A stretch of 64,000 nt of DNA from Myxococcales bacterium (GTDB taxonomy: Bacteria > Myxococcota_A > Polyangia > Nannocystales > Nannocystaceae): positions 1 through 64,000 of the forward strand of contig JACKDV010000012.1 in NCBI GenBank assembly GCA_020633315.1. Direction: 5' to 3'. The notes beneath the pieces were generated by a model. That model was not told where the DNA came from, did not search any database, and was given only the letters and a program-made list of their open reading frames with translations. Every line of letters begins with the position of its first letter. Within the stretch, counting starts at the first letter, position 1. This document shows, piece after piece, positions 1-8,308 of this stretch. A program made the translations under genes and the position numbers.

Positions 1-29
1 GCTATTGTCCATGACGTCGAGCCGCTGCG

Positions 30-1532
30 TCAGTGCAGCGGGGCACCAAGCCGGGCCCGCTGTACGTCGGCCTCGTCGATCTCGTAGCCCCGCTCGTCGA
101 CCAGCCAGGTTCGCCAGCCGTTGGCATCCCCCTCCACGAAGGCCAGGCGAACCCGCGACCAGGGGTCGGTCCAGCCTGGGGCGGACCCCACGACGATCTC
201 GAGCGGAACGTCTGCGTCCCGCGCGGCCCTCTCGAGGTGGTGGAGCGTGGGCTCGTCTCGGTGGACCCATGGGGCCGGGATGAGCTCGTCGAGGAATCCC
301 CAGCGTAGGCGCACCGCGCCGTGCAATCGGCCGTACTCGTAGAGGGCATACAGCGACTTGACGTTGGCATCGAGGCGGCGCCGCAGCTTCTCGTGATCGC
401 CCTCGCGTAGGTAGGTGGCCAGCTTCTTCGGATCGCCGAATGGCCGGCTGATGCCACAGGACCCCTGGATGAGCAGCTCGGGCGTGATCTTCAGGGTCCG
501 CCCCCGCTTGTTGATCCTCTTGGACTTCTGCGGCGGCCCCAGCTCGGCGAGGTGGCGAGAGCCCGGGTCGAACGCCAGCGCTCGCAGCAGTGCCCGGACG
601 TCCATGGCGCCGATGAGGTCGAAGGTCGCCAGACGCTCGCGGGCCGCCGCCAGCTCGCCCTCGCCGATGAAGGTCACTAGCTCGTGGGCGGCCACATCGA
701 GCAGCGCCAACGCCCGGGGGTCCTTGGCCGGAAAGGCGTAGAGGAGCACTCGACGGAGCTTGGCCAGCTCCGCGGCATGGGCGAGGCGCTTGCGTTCGAA
801 AGTCTCGCGGGCACGCGCGATCTCCTCGGGAGAGCTTCGGTGGAGGGCAGGGTTGCGACGGAGACCCTCGATTCGATCTCGTACCGCGCGACGGGTGTCG
901 AGCAGGAGCTTCCCCGGGTCGGCGATCATCGACCAGCGCTCGTCGGGCCGGATGGTCACGGCCGCGCTCTTGCGCTTGAAGCTGGGCGTGTCCGCGGTGA
1001 GAGAGAACCACTTGGTGCGCGCGGCCACGAAGTCGATGACCTCCTGAGGCTGCATCGGCTCACCGTGGGCATCGAGCACGGCCAGGGCGAGGCGTTGCGC
1101 AGACCAACTGCGGAGGTTGGCGTCCTTCCAGGCTTCGTCCAGTTCCTCGAAGCGGAGCGCGACCTCGGGTCCGGGGAGGGGCTCGAGCTTCGGGGGAGCG
1201 GGGGTGGGGCGAGAGACCTTCGGAGGGCGTAGGCCGAGGCGGAAGACCCAGAGGTGGAGGTCGTCGTCGTGGGGGTCCAGGCTATAGTGGTCGCCCTCAC
1301 GGTAGACGGGAGCCCGGCCTGGCTTGCAGCGCTTGAGCGAAAGGAGGGCACGCTCAGCCGGTGCGAGCCCGATCTCGGCGAACCGGGCTGCGACCTCGAC
1401 GAGGGTCATGGGCTCGCCATGCTCGAGCAGGGTGACCAGGAGCAGCGAGTAGGTGTTGGCCTCGCGGTGATCCTTGACCGCGTCGAGGCTGGGCACGTCG
1501 ATGCCCAGGGCATCACACCACGTGTTGCTCAT
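30..1532 (-). CDS. Hypothetical protein with two winged-helix-like modules
   Basis: I do not recognise a family for this 500-aa protein. The ATG at 1532 is chosen because the upstream in-frame extension reads through the neighbouring rpn-like gene. Two N-terminal segments look like repeats of one another: both contain an HGEPM motif followed by a helix pair and a basic beta-hairpin (roughly residues 15-90 and 150-230), which resembles tandem winged-helix folds. The middle (about 250-330) is charged and helical. The C-terminal 150 residues are Trp/Arg-rich and end RLGAPLH. No signal peptide or membrane segment is visible. It lies 23 nt downstream of the short Rpn C-terminal cistron on the same strand, so it may be co-transcribed with the nuclease genes inside the integrated element. 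A DNA-binding or regulatory role is only an inference from the winged-helix-like look. Confidence 0.75.
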   Translation of the reverse strand: MSNTWCDALGIDVPSLDAVKDHREANTYSLLLVTLLEHGEPMTLVEVAARFAEIGLAPAERALLSLKRCKPGRAPVYREGDHYSLDPHDDDLHLWVFRLGLRPPKVSRPTPAPPKLEPLPGPEVALRFEELDEAWKDANLRSWSAQRLALAVLDAHGEPMQPQEVIDFVAARTKWFSLTADTPSFKRKSAAVTIRPDERWSMIADPGKLLLDTRRAVRDRIEGLRRNPALHRSSPEEIARARETFERKRLAHAAELAKLRRVLLYAFPAKDPRALALLDVAAHELVTFIGEGELAAARERLATFDLIGAMDVRALLRALAFDPGSRHLAELGPPQKSKRINKRGRTLKITPELLIQGSCGISRPFGDPKKLATYLREGDHEKLRRRLDANVKSLYALYEYGRLHGAVRLRWGFLDELIPAPWVHRDEPTLHHLERAARDADVPLEIVVGSAPGWTDPWSRVRLAFVEGDANGWRTWLVDERGYEIDEADVQRARLGAPLH

Positions 1533-1555
1533 CGTGTGGATCCTGCTCGTGGCAG

Positions 1556-1813
1556 TCAGTCGTCGAAGACCTCGGCGAGGGACGTCGCCGTGACCGCACG
1601 ATCGAACCATCGCTGGAGGAGGTTCTCGTCCTTGCACGCAGCCACCCGCTCGCGCAGCTCGTCAGTGGGCTCGAGCCCCCGCGTGTCGAGCAGTCGCTCC
1701 AGCATGCGGGCCATGCCCTTGGTCTCGCCCTGGAGGATGCCGTCGGCCCTACCTTCGGCGAGGCCCTCGGCACGGCCCTTGGCGAGGAGCTCGTCTCGGA
1801 TGGTGGCGTACAT
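1556..1813 (-). CDS. Stand-alone Rpn C-terminal domain (possible short antitoxin form)
   Basis: This 85-aa ORF repeats only the C-terminal part of the nuclease encoded just upstream. It opens at the same methionine (MYATIRDELLAKGRAEG) that is internal residue 266 of the long protein, and ends in the same way (QRWFDRAV...DD). It differs by a roughly 13-residue charged insertion (LAEGRADGILQGETKG region) and scattered substitutions, so it is an old duplicate with an intact reading frame. It begins 15 nt after the long gene's stop codon. In E. coli, Rpn genes are known to make a short C-terminal protein from an internal start that inhibits the toxic long nuclease. Here that form could have its own gene. 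The alternative is that it is simply a decaying tandem-duplication remnant. Confidence 0.65.
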   Translation of the reverse strand: MYATIRDELLAKGRAEGLAEGRADGILQGETKGMARMLERLLDTRGLEPTDELRERVAACKDENLLQRWFDRAVTATSLAEVFDD

Positions 1814-1828
1814 CTCGGCCGAACAGCG

Positions 1829-2842
1829 TCAATCGTCGAAGATCTCCGTGAGGGACGACGCTCTCACGGCGCGATCGAACCACCGCTGGAGCAGGTCCTC
1901 GTCCTCGCAGGTGGCTACTCGTTCACGCAGCTCATCGGTGAGCGTGAGCCCACGGTTGTCCATCAATCGCTCCAGCACCCGAACAATGCGGGCGTGGCCC
2001 TCGGCGCGGCCCTTGGCGAGGAGCTCGTCTCGGATGGTGGCGTACATCTGGCGGGTTTCCTTGCTGGCGGACTCGAGCAGTATACCGCGGACCGGGGACT
2101 CGGGCCCGAACACGGAGAGGAAGTAGGTCAGGAACGGCTTGACGGCCTTGGCACCCCAAGTCTCGGCGACCACGTTGCCCAGGACCCCAAGCAAGGCGGC
2201 GCGTTCGCCGTCGGTGGCTTCGGGGTGGTGGTACAGCCACAGCATGGTACGTGCCATCTCGGCCAGGGCGAGGCCGCGGTTGCGGACGAGCTGGTCGTGG
2301 GTGACCTGATCCCCGAGGACCGACTCCCCGAGGTCGTCGACCGCGAACGCGAGCTCGACGGGGGAGGGGAAGGCTTCGAGCAGCTCGGGCGGCACGTCGA
2401 GCATCTCGGAGAGGCGTTGCGGCATCGTCCAGCCCTTCGGCCCCTGGTAGAGCAGCACGGGAGCGACGAGCGGGACCTTCTTGGTGCCCTTGTGTTCGCT
2501 GAGATAGCGCTCGTAGAGCCGTCCCACGTAGACGACGAAGCGAGCCGCCATGACCGGGTCGGGTGTGCTCTGGTGCTCGAGCACGACGTAGATCGAGATC
2601 CTGCGCGTGGAGCCGCTCAGCGCGATGGAGTACAGGATGTCGCTGGTACGGTGCTCGAGCTCGGGATCGATGAACGAGCTCGGCTCGACGCGGAGCGTCT
2701 TCCAGTCGAGCCGGCTGGTGAGCGCCGCTGGAAGCACCTGGCGCAGCTCGGCGGCTGCGGCCTCGGGATTGGTGAAGATCCGCTTCACGAGGCCGTCGTG
2801 CGGGTTGTGGGCGACGACGTCGTCGGACTTGCGCTTGGTCAT
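1829..2842 (-). CDS. Rpn/YhgA-family PD-(D/E)XK nuclease (recombination-promoting nuclease / putative transposase)
   Basis: A 337-aa protein of the Rpn/YhgA-like family. The N-terminal PD-(D/E)XK nuclease core is visible: Asp68 in the TSDILY strand and Glu89-x-Gln91 in VVLEHQ. It is followed by the family's conserved ARFVVYVGRLYERYL helix and VPLVAPVLLYQG strand, then a helical C-terminus with charged repeats (ELLAKGRAEG). Family members are DNA endonucleases linked to RecA-independent recombination and to phage defence/toxicity. Residue 266 is an internal Met preceded on the coding strand by AAGGAA with 9-nt spacing (2057-2062), which could start a short C-terminal product. The gene lies between the integrase and the duplicated C-terminal cistron, consistent with accessory cargo of the integrated element. 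Confidence 0.9.
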   Translation of the reverse strand: MTKRKSDDVVAHNPHDGLVKRIFTNPEAAAAELRQVLPAALTSRLDWKTLRVEPSSFIDPELEHRTSDILYSIALSGSTRRISIYVVLEHQSTPDPVMAARFVVYVGRLYERYLSEHKGTKKVPLVAPVLLYQGPKGWTMPQRLSEMLDVPPELLEAFPSPVELAFAVDDLGESVLGDQVTHDQLVRNRGLALAEMARTMLWLYHHPEATDGERAALLGVLGNVVAETWGAKAVKPFLTYFLSVFGPESPVRGILLESASKETRQMYATIRDELLAKGRAEGHARIVRVLERLMDNRGLTLTDELRERVATCEDEDLLQRWFDRAVRASSLTEIFDD

Positions 2843-2859
2843 CGAGGCTCTCGGCGGAC

Positions 2860-2865
2860 TCTATA
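2860..2865 (-). promoter_or_regulatory. Candidate -10 box for the rpn operon
   Basis: Read on the minus strand this is TATAGA, 17 nt upstream of the rpn ATG (2842). No convincing -35 hexamer is seen 16-18 nt further upstream, so this is a weak call. Confidence 0.3.
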
Positions 2866-2905
2866 GCGTGCGAGGGATTGGCGGGCATTCGGGACTGGGT
2901 CGAGA

Positions 2906-4135
2906 TCACCCACCGCGGGTCGCATGCTCGATCGCCGCGCCCGCTCTCTCGAGGCCTTCCTGCAGCGCCCGGTCGTGCAGGTGGGCGTAGCGTGCGGTGG
3001 TCTGCGGCGACTTGTGCCCGAGCACCTTGCCCACGACCGACAGCGGGACCCCGGCCGAGACCGCGTCGCTGGCCCATGAGTGACGCAGATCATGGAGCCG
3101 CACGTCCTCGAGCCCCGCATGGGCCCGCAGCGTCCGCCAGGCCCGCTGGACGTTCGAGAGCCGCGTCCCCGACTCGCTGGTGCAGACCAGCCCGATCCGC
3201 CCCACCTTGCCCCGTTCCGCGCGCAAGAACTCCACGGCCTGCCGTGTGAGGGGGACCGACTTGGCGCCCGTCTTGGAGGTGGGCAGCCGCAGTTGTCGAT
3301 GGCGCCAGTCCACATATTCCCAGCGCAGGTCCAGCACCTCGCCCAGCCGCATGCCCGTCAGCGATAACAGCCGAAAGAGCTGCACGTATCCGGGCGCGAG
3401 CCCTCCTTTGGTCTGGGGCCCCGCCTCGAGCGCATGGACGAGGGCGGCCTCGAGCCGCTGCCGCTCCTCGGGGGACAGGTAGCGCTCGACCTTCCGATCG
3501 CTGGTGGCCTTGAGCCGAGCCGCCGGATTTTGAGTGATGGCGCCGAGATCTTCCGCGTGTCGAAAGCAGATCCGCAGCACGTCTCGGAGCTTGCGCCATG
3601 TCCCGGCCGGAACCTCCCGCTGGATCCGCTCCAGGTCCGCGGCCGTGACCGCGTCCACCCGCGCGCGTATGAAGCTCGTCCGCGATCGCAGGTGCTTGCT
3701 GATGCGGTACCGGTCGGTCTTGATCGCGCCCTCGGACTTGGCCGTGCCGAGTTGCCCCGCGACCTTGCAGTAGCTGCCGAGGTACCAGCCCTCGTCACCC
3801 TTCTCGCCGAGGAGATCGACCATCCGCAGGGCACCGCGCTCGCGTCGTCGTTCCTGCTGGGGGTCCTGGCCCTGGTCGACCGCGCTGAGAACGGTACGTG
3901 CCATCGCTCGGGCCTGGGGGATGGTCAGCTCGAGCCCGCCGAGCTTCTGGCGGCGCTGGGTCCCGCTCACGCGGTAGCGCACGAAGAACGTGGTCGCCCC
4001 CTTGGGGGTGATGCGAAGGTGCAGGGTCCGGACCGACTGCTTGCCGCTGTCGTCCCAAAGCTCGATGCGACGGCCCTCTTCACTGGCTTGGACTCGAGCT
4101 TGGCGGATGGCGGCGGTGGTCAGCGGCACCTCCAT
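2906..4135 (-). CDS. Tyrosine recombinase / phage-type site-specific integrase
   Basis: A 409-aa integrase, with the start taken at the ATG preceded by CGAGATATCC; an in-frame start at 4186 would add 17 Pro-rich residues. The N-terminal third carries an arm-type DNA-binding domain (LRITPKGATTFFVRYR), followed by a core-binding domain (about 100-215) and the catalytic domain. All catalytic residues are visible: Arg263 (TGMRLGE), Lys288 (TSKTGAK), His348-x-x-Arg351 (HDLRH), His374 (LGHK) and the nucleophile Tyr383 (TTARYAH). It cuts and rejoins DNA between attachment sites. Its N-terminal end faces a 3' tRNA-Ile fragment about 150 bp away, so tRNA-Ile is the probable integration target and this gene marks one end of the element. 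Confidence 0.95.
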   Translation of the reverse strand: MEVPLTTAAIRQARVQASEEGRRIELWDDSGKQSVRTLHLRITPKGATTFFVRYRVSGTQRRQKLGGLELTIPQARAMARTVLSAVDQGQDPQQERRRERGALRMVDLLGEKGDEGWYLGSYCKVAGQLGTAKSEGAIKTDRYRISKHLRSRTSFIRARVDAVTAADLERIQREVPAGTWRKLRDVLRICFRHAEDLGAITQNPAARLKATSDRKVERYLSPEERQRLEAALVHALEAGPQTKGGLAPGYVQLFRLLSLTGMRLGEVLDLRWEYVDWRHRQLRLPTSKTGAKSVPLTRQAVEFLRAERGKVGRIGLVCTSESGTRLSNVQRAWRTLRAHAGLEDVRLHDLRHSWASDAVSAGVPLSVVGKVLGHKSPQTTARYAHLHDRALQEGLERAGAAIEHATRGG

Positions 4136-4284
4136 AGGATATCTCGGGGGCACACCGGGGGCACAACCTTTCGCAAGAGGCCGCAATCCGCGCGCAAGGC
4201 GCGATGTCCAGAATGCGCCTAAATAGGCCGGTTTAAGGCGAAATTCAAACTTGCGGCCGCTTCAACAAACCCCCGCAAACCCGC

Positions 4285-4337
4285 ATGGCTCTGCCCTGAT
4301 AAGGCAGAGGTCGGAGGTTCAAGTCCTCCCACGCCCA
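4285..4337 (+). other. att site: 3' portion of tRNA-Ile(GAT) left by element integration
   Basis: This stretch holds a perfect tRNA anticodon arm with loop CTGATAA (anticodon GAT at 4298-4300), a variable loop AGGTC, a canonical T-arm (GGAGG / TTCAAGT / CCTCC), the 3' acceptor strand CACGCCC and discriminator A4337. No matching GGGCGTG 5' acceptor strand or D-arm lies upstream, so only the 3' half is present. A 45-50 bp tRNA 3' segment beside an integrase is the usual product of integration into a tRNA gene. The intact tRNA-Ile should lie at the far end of the element, to the left of this window. Confidence 0.75.
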
Positions 4338-4342
4338 CTAGG

Positions 4343-4367
4343 AAAGCCCCGCGTAGCGGGGCTTTTT
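4343..4367 (+). terminator. Rho-independent terminator of the original tRNA-Ile transcript
   Basis: A perfect 10-bp stem (AAAGCCCCGC / GCGGGGCTTT) with a GTA loop runs into a five-T tract, 5 nt after the tRNA-Ile fragment. It is the native tRNA terminator left with the att site. Confidence 0.85.
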
Positions 4368-4556
4368 CGTTTGGGCGGGGGCGGCTGTGGGCCATCTGGA
4401 CCGGCGCGGGTCCACTGCGTGTCAAGGCTCGGGAGACACCACGACCGATAGCGATTGCGGGAGGTCGGGACAAGGCCAGGAATCGCCCACGGAGCGCAGA
4501 ACGAGGGGCGGATGGTTGGTCAGGCGGCGAGACTCGTAGGCCAACGGACTCGTCCG

Positions 4557-5612
4557 TCAGTCGTACCAGTCGAGGCAAGTGAGCGCCTCTTCGGTCATCC
4601 CATAGACCCCAGCATTCGCGGTCGGTCGAAGCACGTTCCGTCGGAGCCATCCCTGGATCGTGCTCGCTGGAACTCCCCGGGAGAGCAACTGCTGACGCGT
4701 CATCGTCCCGTCCGTCGTCGTCTTCTTGGAGGCAGTCGTCTTCTTGGAGGCAGTCGTCTTCTTGGAGGCAGTCGTCTTCTTGGAGGCGGTCGTCTTCTTG
4801 GAGGCGGTCGTCTTCTTGGAGGCGGTCGTCTTCTTGGAGGCGGTCGTCTTCTTGGAGGCAGTCGTCTTCTTGGAGGCGCCCCTCCTCCCGCGATTCGACT
4901 CTACCTCGTCATCGATGACCACGCCGAAGATCTCCGATAGCTCCCCGACCAACCGACGCTCATCCTCGATCTCTCCGACGATCTGTGCCGCCGACTCCAC
5001 CAATTGCCCCGGCTCGACTCCTCGCAGCTCGAACAAGAGCTGAGGCTGTTCGTCGAGCCGAATCCCCACGCCGTACATCGCGGCCGCCACGTGCTTGCAC
5101 ATCGTCGCCCAGTCGGGACAACTGCATCCGAGGCGAATGGCACGTGGCTCGGGGAACAGCCCCTTGCCGGGCTCGGTGACGGCCTCCATGACCTCGGCGC
5201 CCACGCGGCCCTCGAGCAGCTCGATCACCGACGACAGTCGACCCGAGCACCGCTTGCGCAGCGCAGACCAGCGCGCACGGGGGACCGGATCGATCTGCAC
5301 GCGGACCTCGTACAGCGAGTGGCCGGACACCAGCGCAGTGATCTCACCCGGGGCGATCCACAGGTCGAGCACCGCGCCCTGTCGAAGGTAGGTGCGCCCG
5401 CGTGGCAGGCGGTTGGCGTAGTCGTGATACCGCTCGAGGTTGTGGCACCACGCCTTTCCCCAGATGGTCTGGGCGAAGCTGCGGCCCTCGCCGCGAACGG
5501 GCGCGGGATCGCGGCCGAGTCGCTGGTGGAGCTGACGGCGGGTCGGGGCCGGCTCGTAGTCGCGCTCGGGGCCCCAGGAGGACCAGAAGCTGCGGCGTCT
5601 CCTACGAGGCAT
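4557..5612 (-). CDS. SWIM zinc-finger protein with Lys-rich repeat tail
   Basis: A 351-aa protein. A SWIM zinc finger is seen as Cys163-x-Cys165 and Cys172-x-His174 (GCSCPDWATMCKH); SWIM domains bind DNA or proteins. N-terminal residues 1-150 match the region usually found upstream of SWIM in bacterial partners of SNF2 helicases (FAQTIWGKAWCHNLERY). Residues about 246-299 are nine perfect ASKKTT hexapeptides, a basic, histone-tail-like linker. The last ~45 residues (MTRQQLLSRGVPASTIQGWLRR) look like a small helix-turn-helix domain. The start codon overlaps the stop of the upstream SNF2 helicase gene by 11 nt, so the pair is translationally coupled and probably forms one DNA-remodelling complex. 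The in-cell role of these pairs is not established. Confidence 0.88.
   Translation of the reverse strand: MPRRRRRSFWSSWGPERDYEPAPTRRQLHQRLGRDPAPVRGEGRSFAQTIWGKAWCHNLERYHDYANRLPRGRTYLRQGAVLDLWIAPGEITALVSGHSLYEVRVQIDPVPRARWSALRKRCSGRLSSVIELLEGRVGAEVMEAVTEPGKGLFPEPRAIRLGCSCPDWATMCKHVAAAMYGVGIRLDEQPQLLFELRGVEPGQLVESAAQIVGEIEDERRLVGELSEIFGVVIDDEVESNRGRRGASKKTTASKKTTASKKTTASKKTTASKKTTASKKTTASKKTTASKKTTASKKTTTDGTMTRQQLLSRGVPASTIQGWLRRNVLRPTANAGVYGMTEEALTCLDWYD
4717..4878 (-). repeat. 18-bp in-frame tandem repeat, 9 copies (ASKKTT)
   Basis: Nine consecutive 18-bp units (plus strand gtcgtcttcttggaggca, one third-position variant a/g) encode ASKKTT in the SWIM protein. Near-identity at the DNA level means recent slippage and likely copy-number variation between strains. 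Confidence 0.97.
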
Positions 5613-8265
5613 CGAGCGCGCGCTCCAGGTCGAGTCGTACGGTGGCCATGAGCTGCTGTGTGCTCATCTCGGTGAGCGAAGCGGCCCCGTCGAACGACAG
5701 GACCTCGTCGGCCAGCGCTTGCTTGCTCGCGATCATGGCATCGATTCGCTCCTCGAGGGTGCCTCGGCACACGAGCTTGTGGACCAGGACGTTGCGCCGC
5801 TGGCCGATTCGATACGCTCGATCGGTGGCCTGGTTCTCGATGGCCGGGTTCCACCAGCGATCGAAGTGCACCACGTGCGAGGCGGCGGTCAGGTTGAGGC
5901 CCGTGCCGCCGGCCTTGAGCGAGATGACGAAGAACGGAGGCCCGTCCTCGTCCTGGAACTGCTCGACGAGCTGGGCGCGACGGCGCACGGGGGTCCGTCC
6001 GTCCAGCCGGAGCCCGGGTCGCCCGAAGGCGTTGGCGAGGAACTGCTCGAGTGGGCGCGTGGCCTCGCGGAACTGGGTGAACACGAGGACCCGCTGCTGG
6101 CGCGCTGTCCACGACTCGCAGAGCTCGGCCAGACGCTTGAGCTTGCCGCTGCTCGTCGGGTCCCAGACCCCATCGCCCAGCCAGTGCGAGGGATGGTTGC
6201 AGATCTGCTTGAAGCGCTGGAGATAGGCGAGGATCAGGCCGCGACGCGCCATGCCGTCGGCCTGCTCGACGTCACCGCGCAGCGAGTCCACCGCATCCTG
6301 GTACAGCGCCGCCTGTTGCTTCGCGAGCCCACAGTAGGCGACGACCTCGGTCTTGTCGGGCAGGTCTGGCACGATGGAGGGATCGGTCTTGAGCCGACGC
6401 AAGATGTAGGGCGCCACCAGCCGGCGGACGGGACCGTAGCCCTCTCCGCGCCGCTCCGTGGCTCGCACCGCGCGGCGAAACGCCGCCCGGCTGCCCAGCA
6501 GACCCGGGCACGCGAAGTCCATCAGCGACCACAGATCCTCGATGCTGTTCTCGATCGGCGTGCCCGTGAGCACCAGCCGCGCCCGGGCCCGTAGCTTCTT
6601 GGTGGCGCGTGCTTGATGGGTCCCTGGGTTCTTGATCGCCTGCGCCTCGTCGAGTATCGCCAGACCCCAGTCGTGATCGAGCAACCACTGGGTCCGAGCG
6701 AGCGTACCGTAGGTGGTCAATACCAGATCGACCCCGTCCACCTCGCGCCGAAGGGTCGCGATGCCATCGGGGCCCGCCGAGCGATGAGCGATGCGCACCT
6801 GCAGGTCGGGCGCGAACCGGGCCGCCTCGGCCTGCCAGTTGCTCAGCAGTGAGGCGGGAACGACCACCAGATGGGGACCTCCGACCCCCTCGTCGTCGAG
6901 CACCAGCAGCAACGCGAGGATCTGGATCGTCTTGCCCAGCCCCATGTCGTCGGCCAGACACCCGCCGAGCCCGAGGTGACAGAGCAGCCTCGCCCACGCC
7001 ACTCCCTTGCGTTGGTAGCTGCGCAGCTCGCCTACGAGGCGAGGGCCGGGATCGCAGCTCTGTCGCGTCTGCCCCAGCTGCTCGAGCACCCCGCGTAGCC
7101 ACTTGCCGGCAGACACTGCGGTCCACACCGGGCCGGAGCCCGTCGCGTCGTCGTCGGGGGACGACTCCGTGCTTGCTCCGGCCAGCCACCGCATGCCCTC
7201 GGCGAACGACAGCATGCCTTCCCGGGCTGCTTGCTCGATCGCGGCGAAGTGCTCGAGTGCTTGCCGGAGCCGCTCGGGATCGACCGCGACCCACCGCCCG
7301 CGAACCAATCGCAGGCCTGCGGCACCTCGAAGCAGCGCCCGTCGATCCTTGGCCGACAGCGTGAGACCGTCGAGCGCGAGCGAGACGTCGAAGTCGACGA
7401 GGCTCGCGAAGCCGAGCGTGCTGGGCTGCCGCTGGCCGACCGTGGCGTTGACTCGCACACGGCGAGCACCCCCATGCCACCAGTCGGGCACGCGCACCAG
7501 CACGCCCGCGGCCTCGCAGGCGGGAATCTGCTGCAGGAACGCGAACGCCTCCTCGGGGGTCCAACGAACCGCACGGTAGGCCTGACCGCTCGAGACGAGC
7601 TCGGCCATCAGAGGGCTGGTCGCCGCGGCGAGCTCGAGAGGGCGAAGCAATCGCAGCAGTGCCTGTCGATCGTCGGCAAGGGTGGTGAGCGCGTGCTCGA
7701 GCGTGCGGTGCAGGGGGCGACCCGAAGAATCGAGACCGTCGACGTAGGTCGCCACGAACGCGAACGGGTAGCTCGGATCGCGCTTGTTCTCGGCGAGATG
7801 GAAGTACACCCGACCGATGCCGTGCCAGGCGGCGTTCTGGCCCTCGAGCCATGGCCCGAGCTCGCCTCCGTGTCGACCGACGGCATGCCGTGCGGCTTGC
7901 TCCATCTGCCGCCAAGCATCGTCGAGCGTGGAGCGATCCACGTACTCGGCACCGAGCATCGGGGGGACCTGCAGCAACAAGCGATCGAATGTGCCGTCGG
8001 GGGGCACCAAGGGCTCGTCCTCGTTCAGGGTCCCCGTGCGACAGAGCACTTCGTAGAAGGCCCGGCCGAGTGCTCGCCCGAACGCGAGCTGTGGCGGCAG
8101 CTCGGCCCGGAGCATGGGGCCCGCCAGGTACAGCAGGCCAGGGCCCAGACCCCTCCCGAACGCTCGTCGCAGCGCGGCGGTGGAACGCGTGGCTGTGGGG
8201 GCGGTCTCGGCATCCACCCGCAGACGGCCACGGGGAGTGATCGACAGCGTCGGTGTGCTCGACAT
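5602..8265 (-). CDS. SNF2-family DEAD/DEAH helicase (SWIM-partner type)
   Basis: An 887-aa Swi2/Snf2 ATPase. The start is placed at the ATG at 8265 (MSSTPTLS); the longer frame upstream reads through Rpn remnant DNA. The N-terminal ~430 residues match the SNF2-helicase-associated region of bacterial enzymes. The motor then shows motif I DDMGLGKT (about residue 438), TYGTLAR, motif II DEAQ (about 538), motif III LTGTPIEN, and the second RecA lobe with VFTQFRE, SLKAGGTGLNL and DRAYRIGQ. It translocates on double-stranded DNA using ATP. Its stop overlaps the start of the SWIM-finger gene, the usual partner. Confidence 0.93.
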   Translation of the reverse strand: MSSTPTLSITPRGRLRVDAETAPTATRSTAALRRAFGRGLGPGLLYLAGPMLRAELPPQLAFGRALGRAFYEVLCRTGTLNEDEPLVPPDGTFDRLLLQVPPMLGAEYVDRSTLDDAWRQMEQAARHAVGRHGGELGPWLEGQNAAWHGIGRVYFHLAENKRDPSYPFAFVATYVDGLDSSGRPLHRTLEHALTTLADDRQALLRLLRPLELAAATSPLMAELVSSGQAYRAVRWTPEEAFAFLQQIPACEAAGVLVRVPDWWHGGARRVRVNATVGQRQPSTLGFASLVDFDVSLALDGLTLSAKDRRALLRGAAGLRLVRGRWVAVDPERLRQALEHFAAIEQAAREGMLSFAEGMRWLAGASTESSPDDDATGSGPVWTAVSAGKWLRGVLEQLGQTRQSCDPGPRLVGELRSYQRKGVAWARLLCHLGLGGCLADDMGLGKTIQILALLLVLDDEGVGGPHLVVVPASLLSNWQAEAARFAPDLQVRIAHRSAGPDGIATLRREVDGVDLVLTTYGTLARTQWLLDHDWGLAILDEAQAIKNPGTHQARATKKLRARARLVLTGTPIENSIEDLWSLMDFACPGLLGSRAAFRRAVRATERRGEGYGPVRRLVAPYILRRLKTDPSIVPDLPDKTEVVAYCGLAKQQAALYQDAVDSLRGDVEQADGMARRGLILAYLQRFKQICNHPSHWLGDGVWDPTSSGKLKRLAELCESWTARQQRVLVFTQFREATRPLEQFLANAFGRPGLRLDGRTPVRRRAQLVEQFQDEDGPPFFVISLKAGGTGLNLTAASHVVHFDRWWNPAIENQATDRAYRIGQRRNVLVHKLVCRGTLEERIDAMIASKQALADEVLSFDGAASLTEMSTQQLMATVRLDLERALDAS

Positions 8266-8308
8266 CGCAGGGACCCACAGAGGCTGCCCTGTATTGGGGT
8301 GGCTGTGC

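Noticed and set aside
4219..4650. Minus-strand ORF of 143 aa containing GGLEPPTSALSGQ
   Set aside because: It is the antisense translation of the tRNA-Ile fragment and terminator, a well-known source of spurious 'GGLEPPTS' proteins.
4455..4940. Plus-strand ORF with RLLGGSRLLGG repeats
   Set aside because: It is the complementary reading of the ASKKTT repeat of the SWIM protein gene.
5225..6112. 295-aa minus-strand ORF overlapping the SNF2/SWIM junction
   Set aside because: Frame shadow of the SNF2 and SWIM genes.
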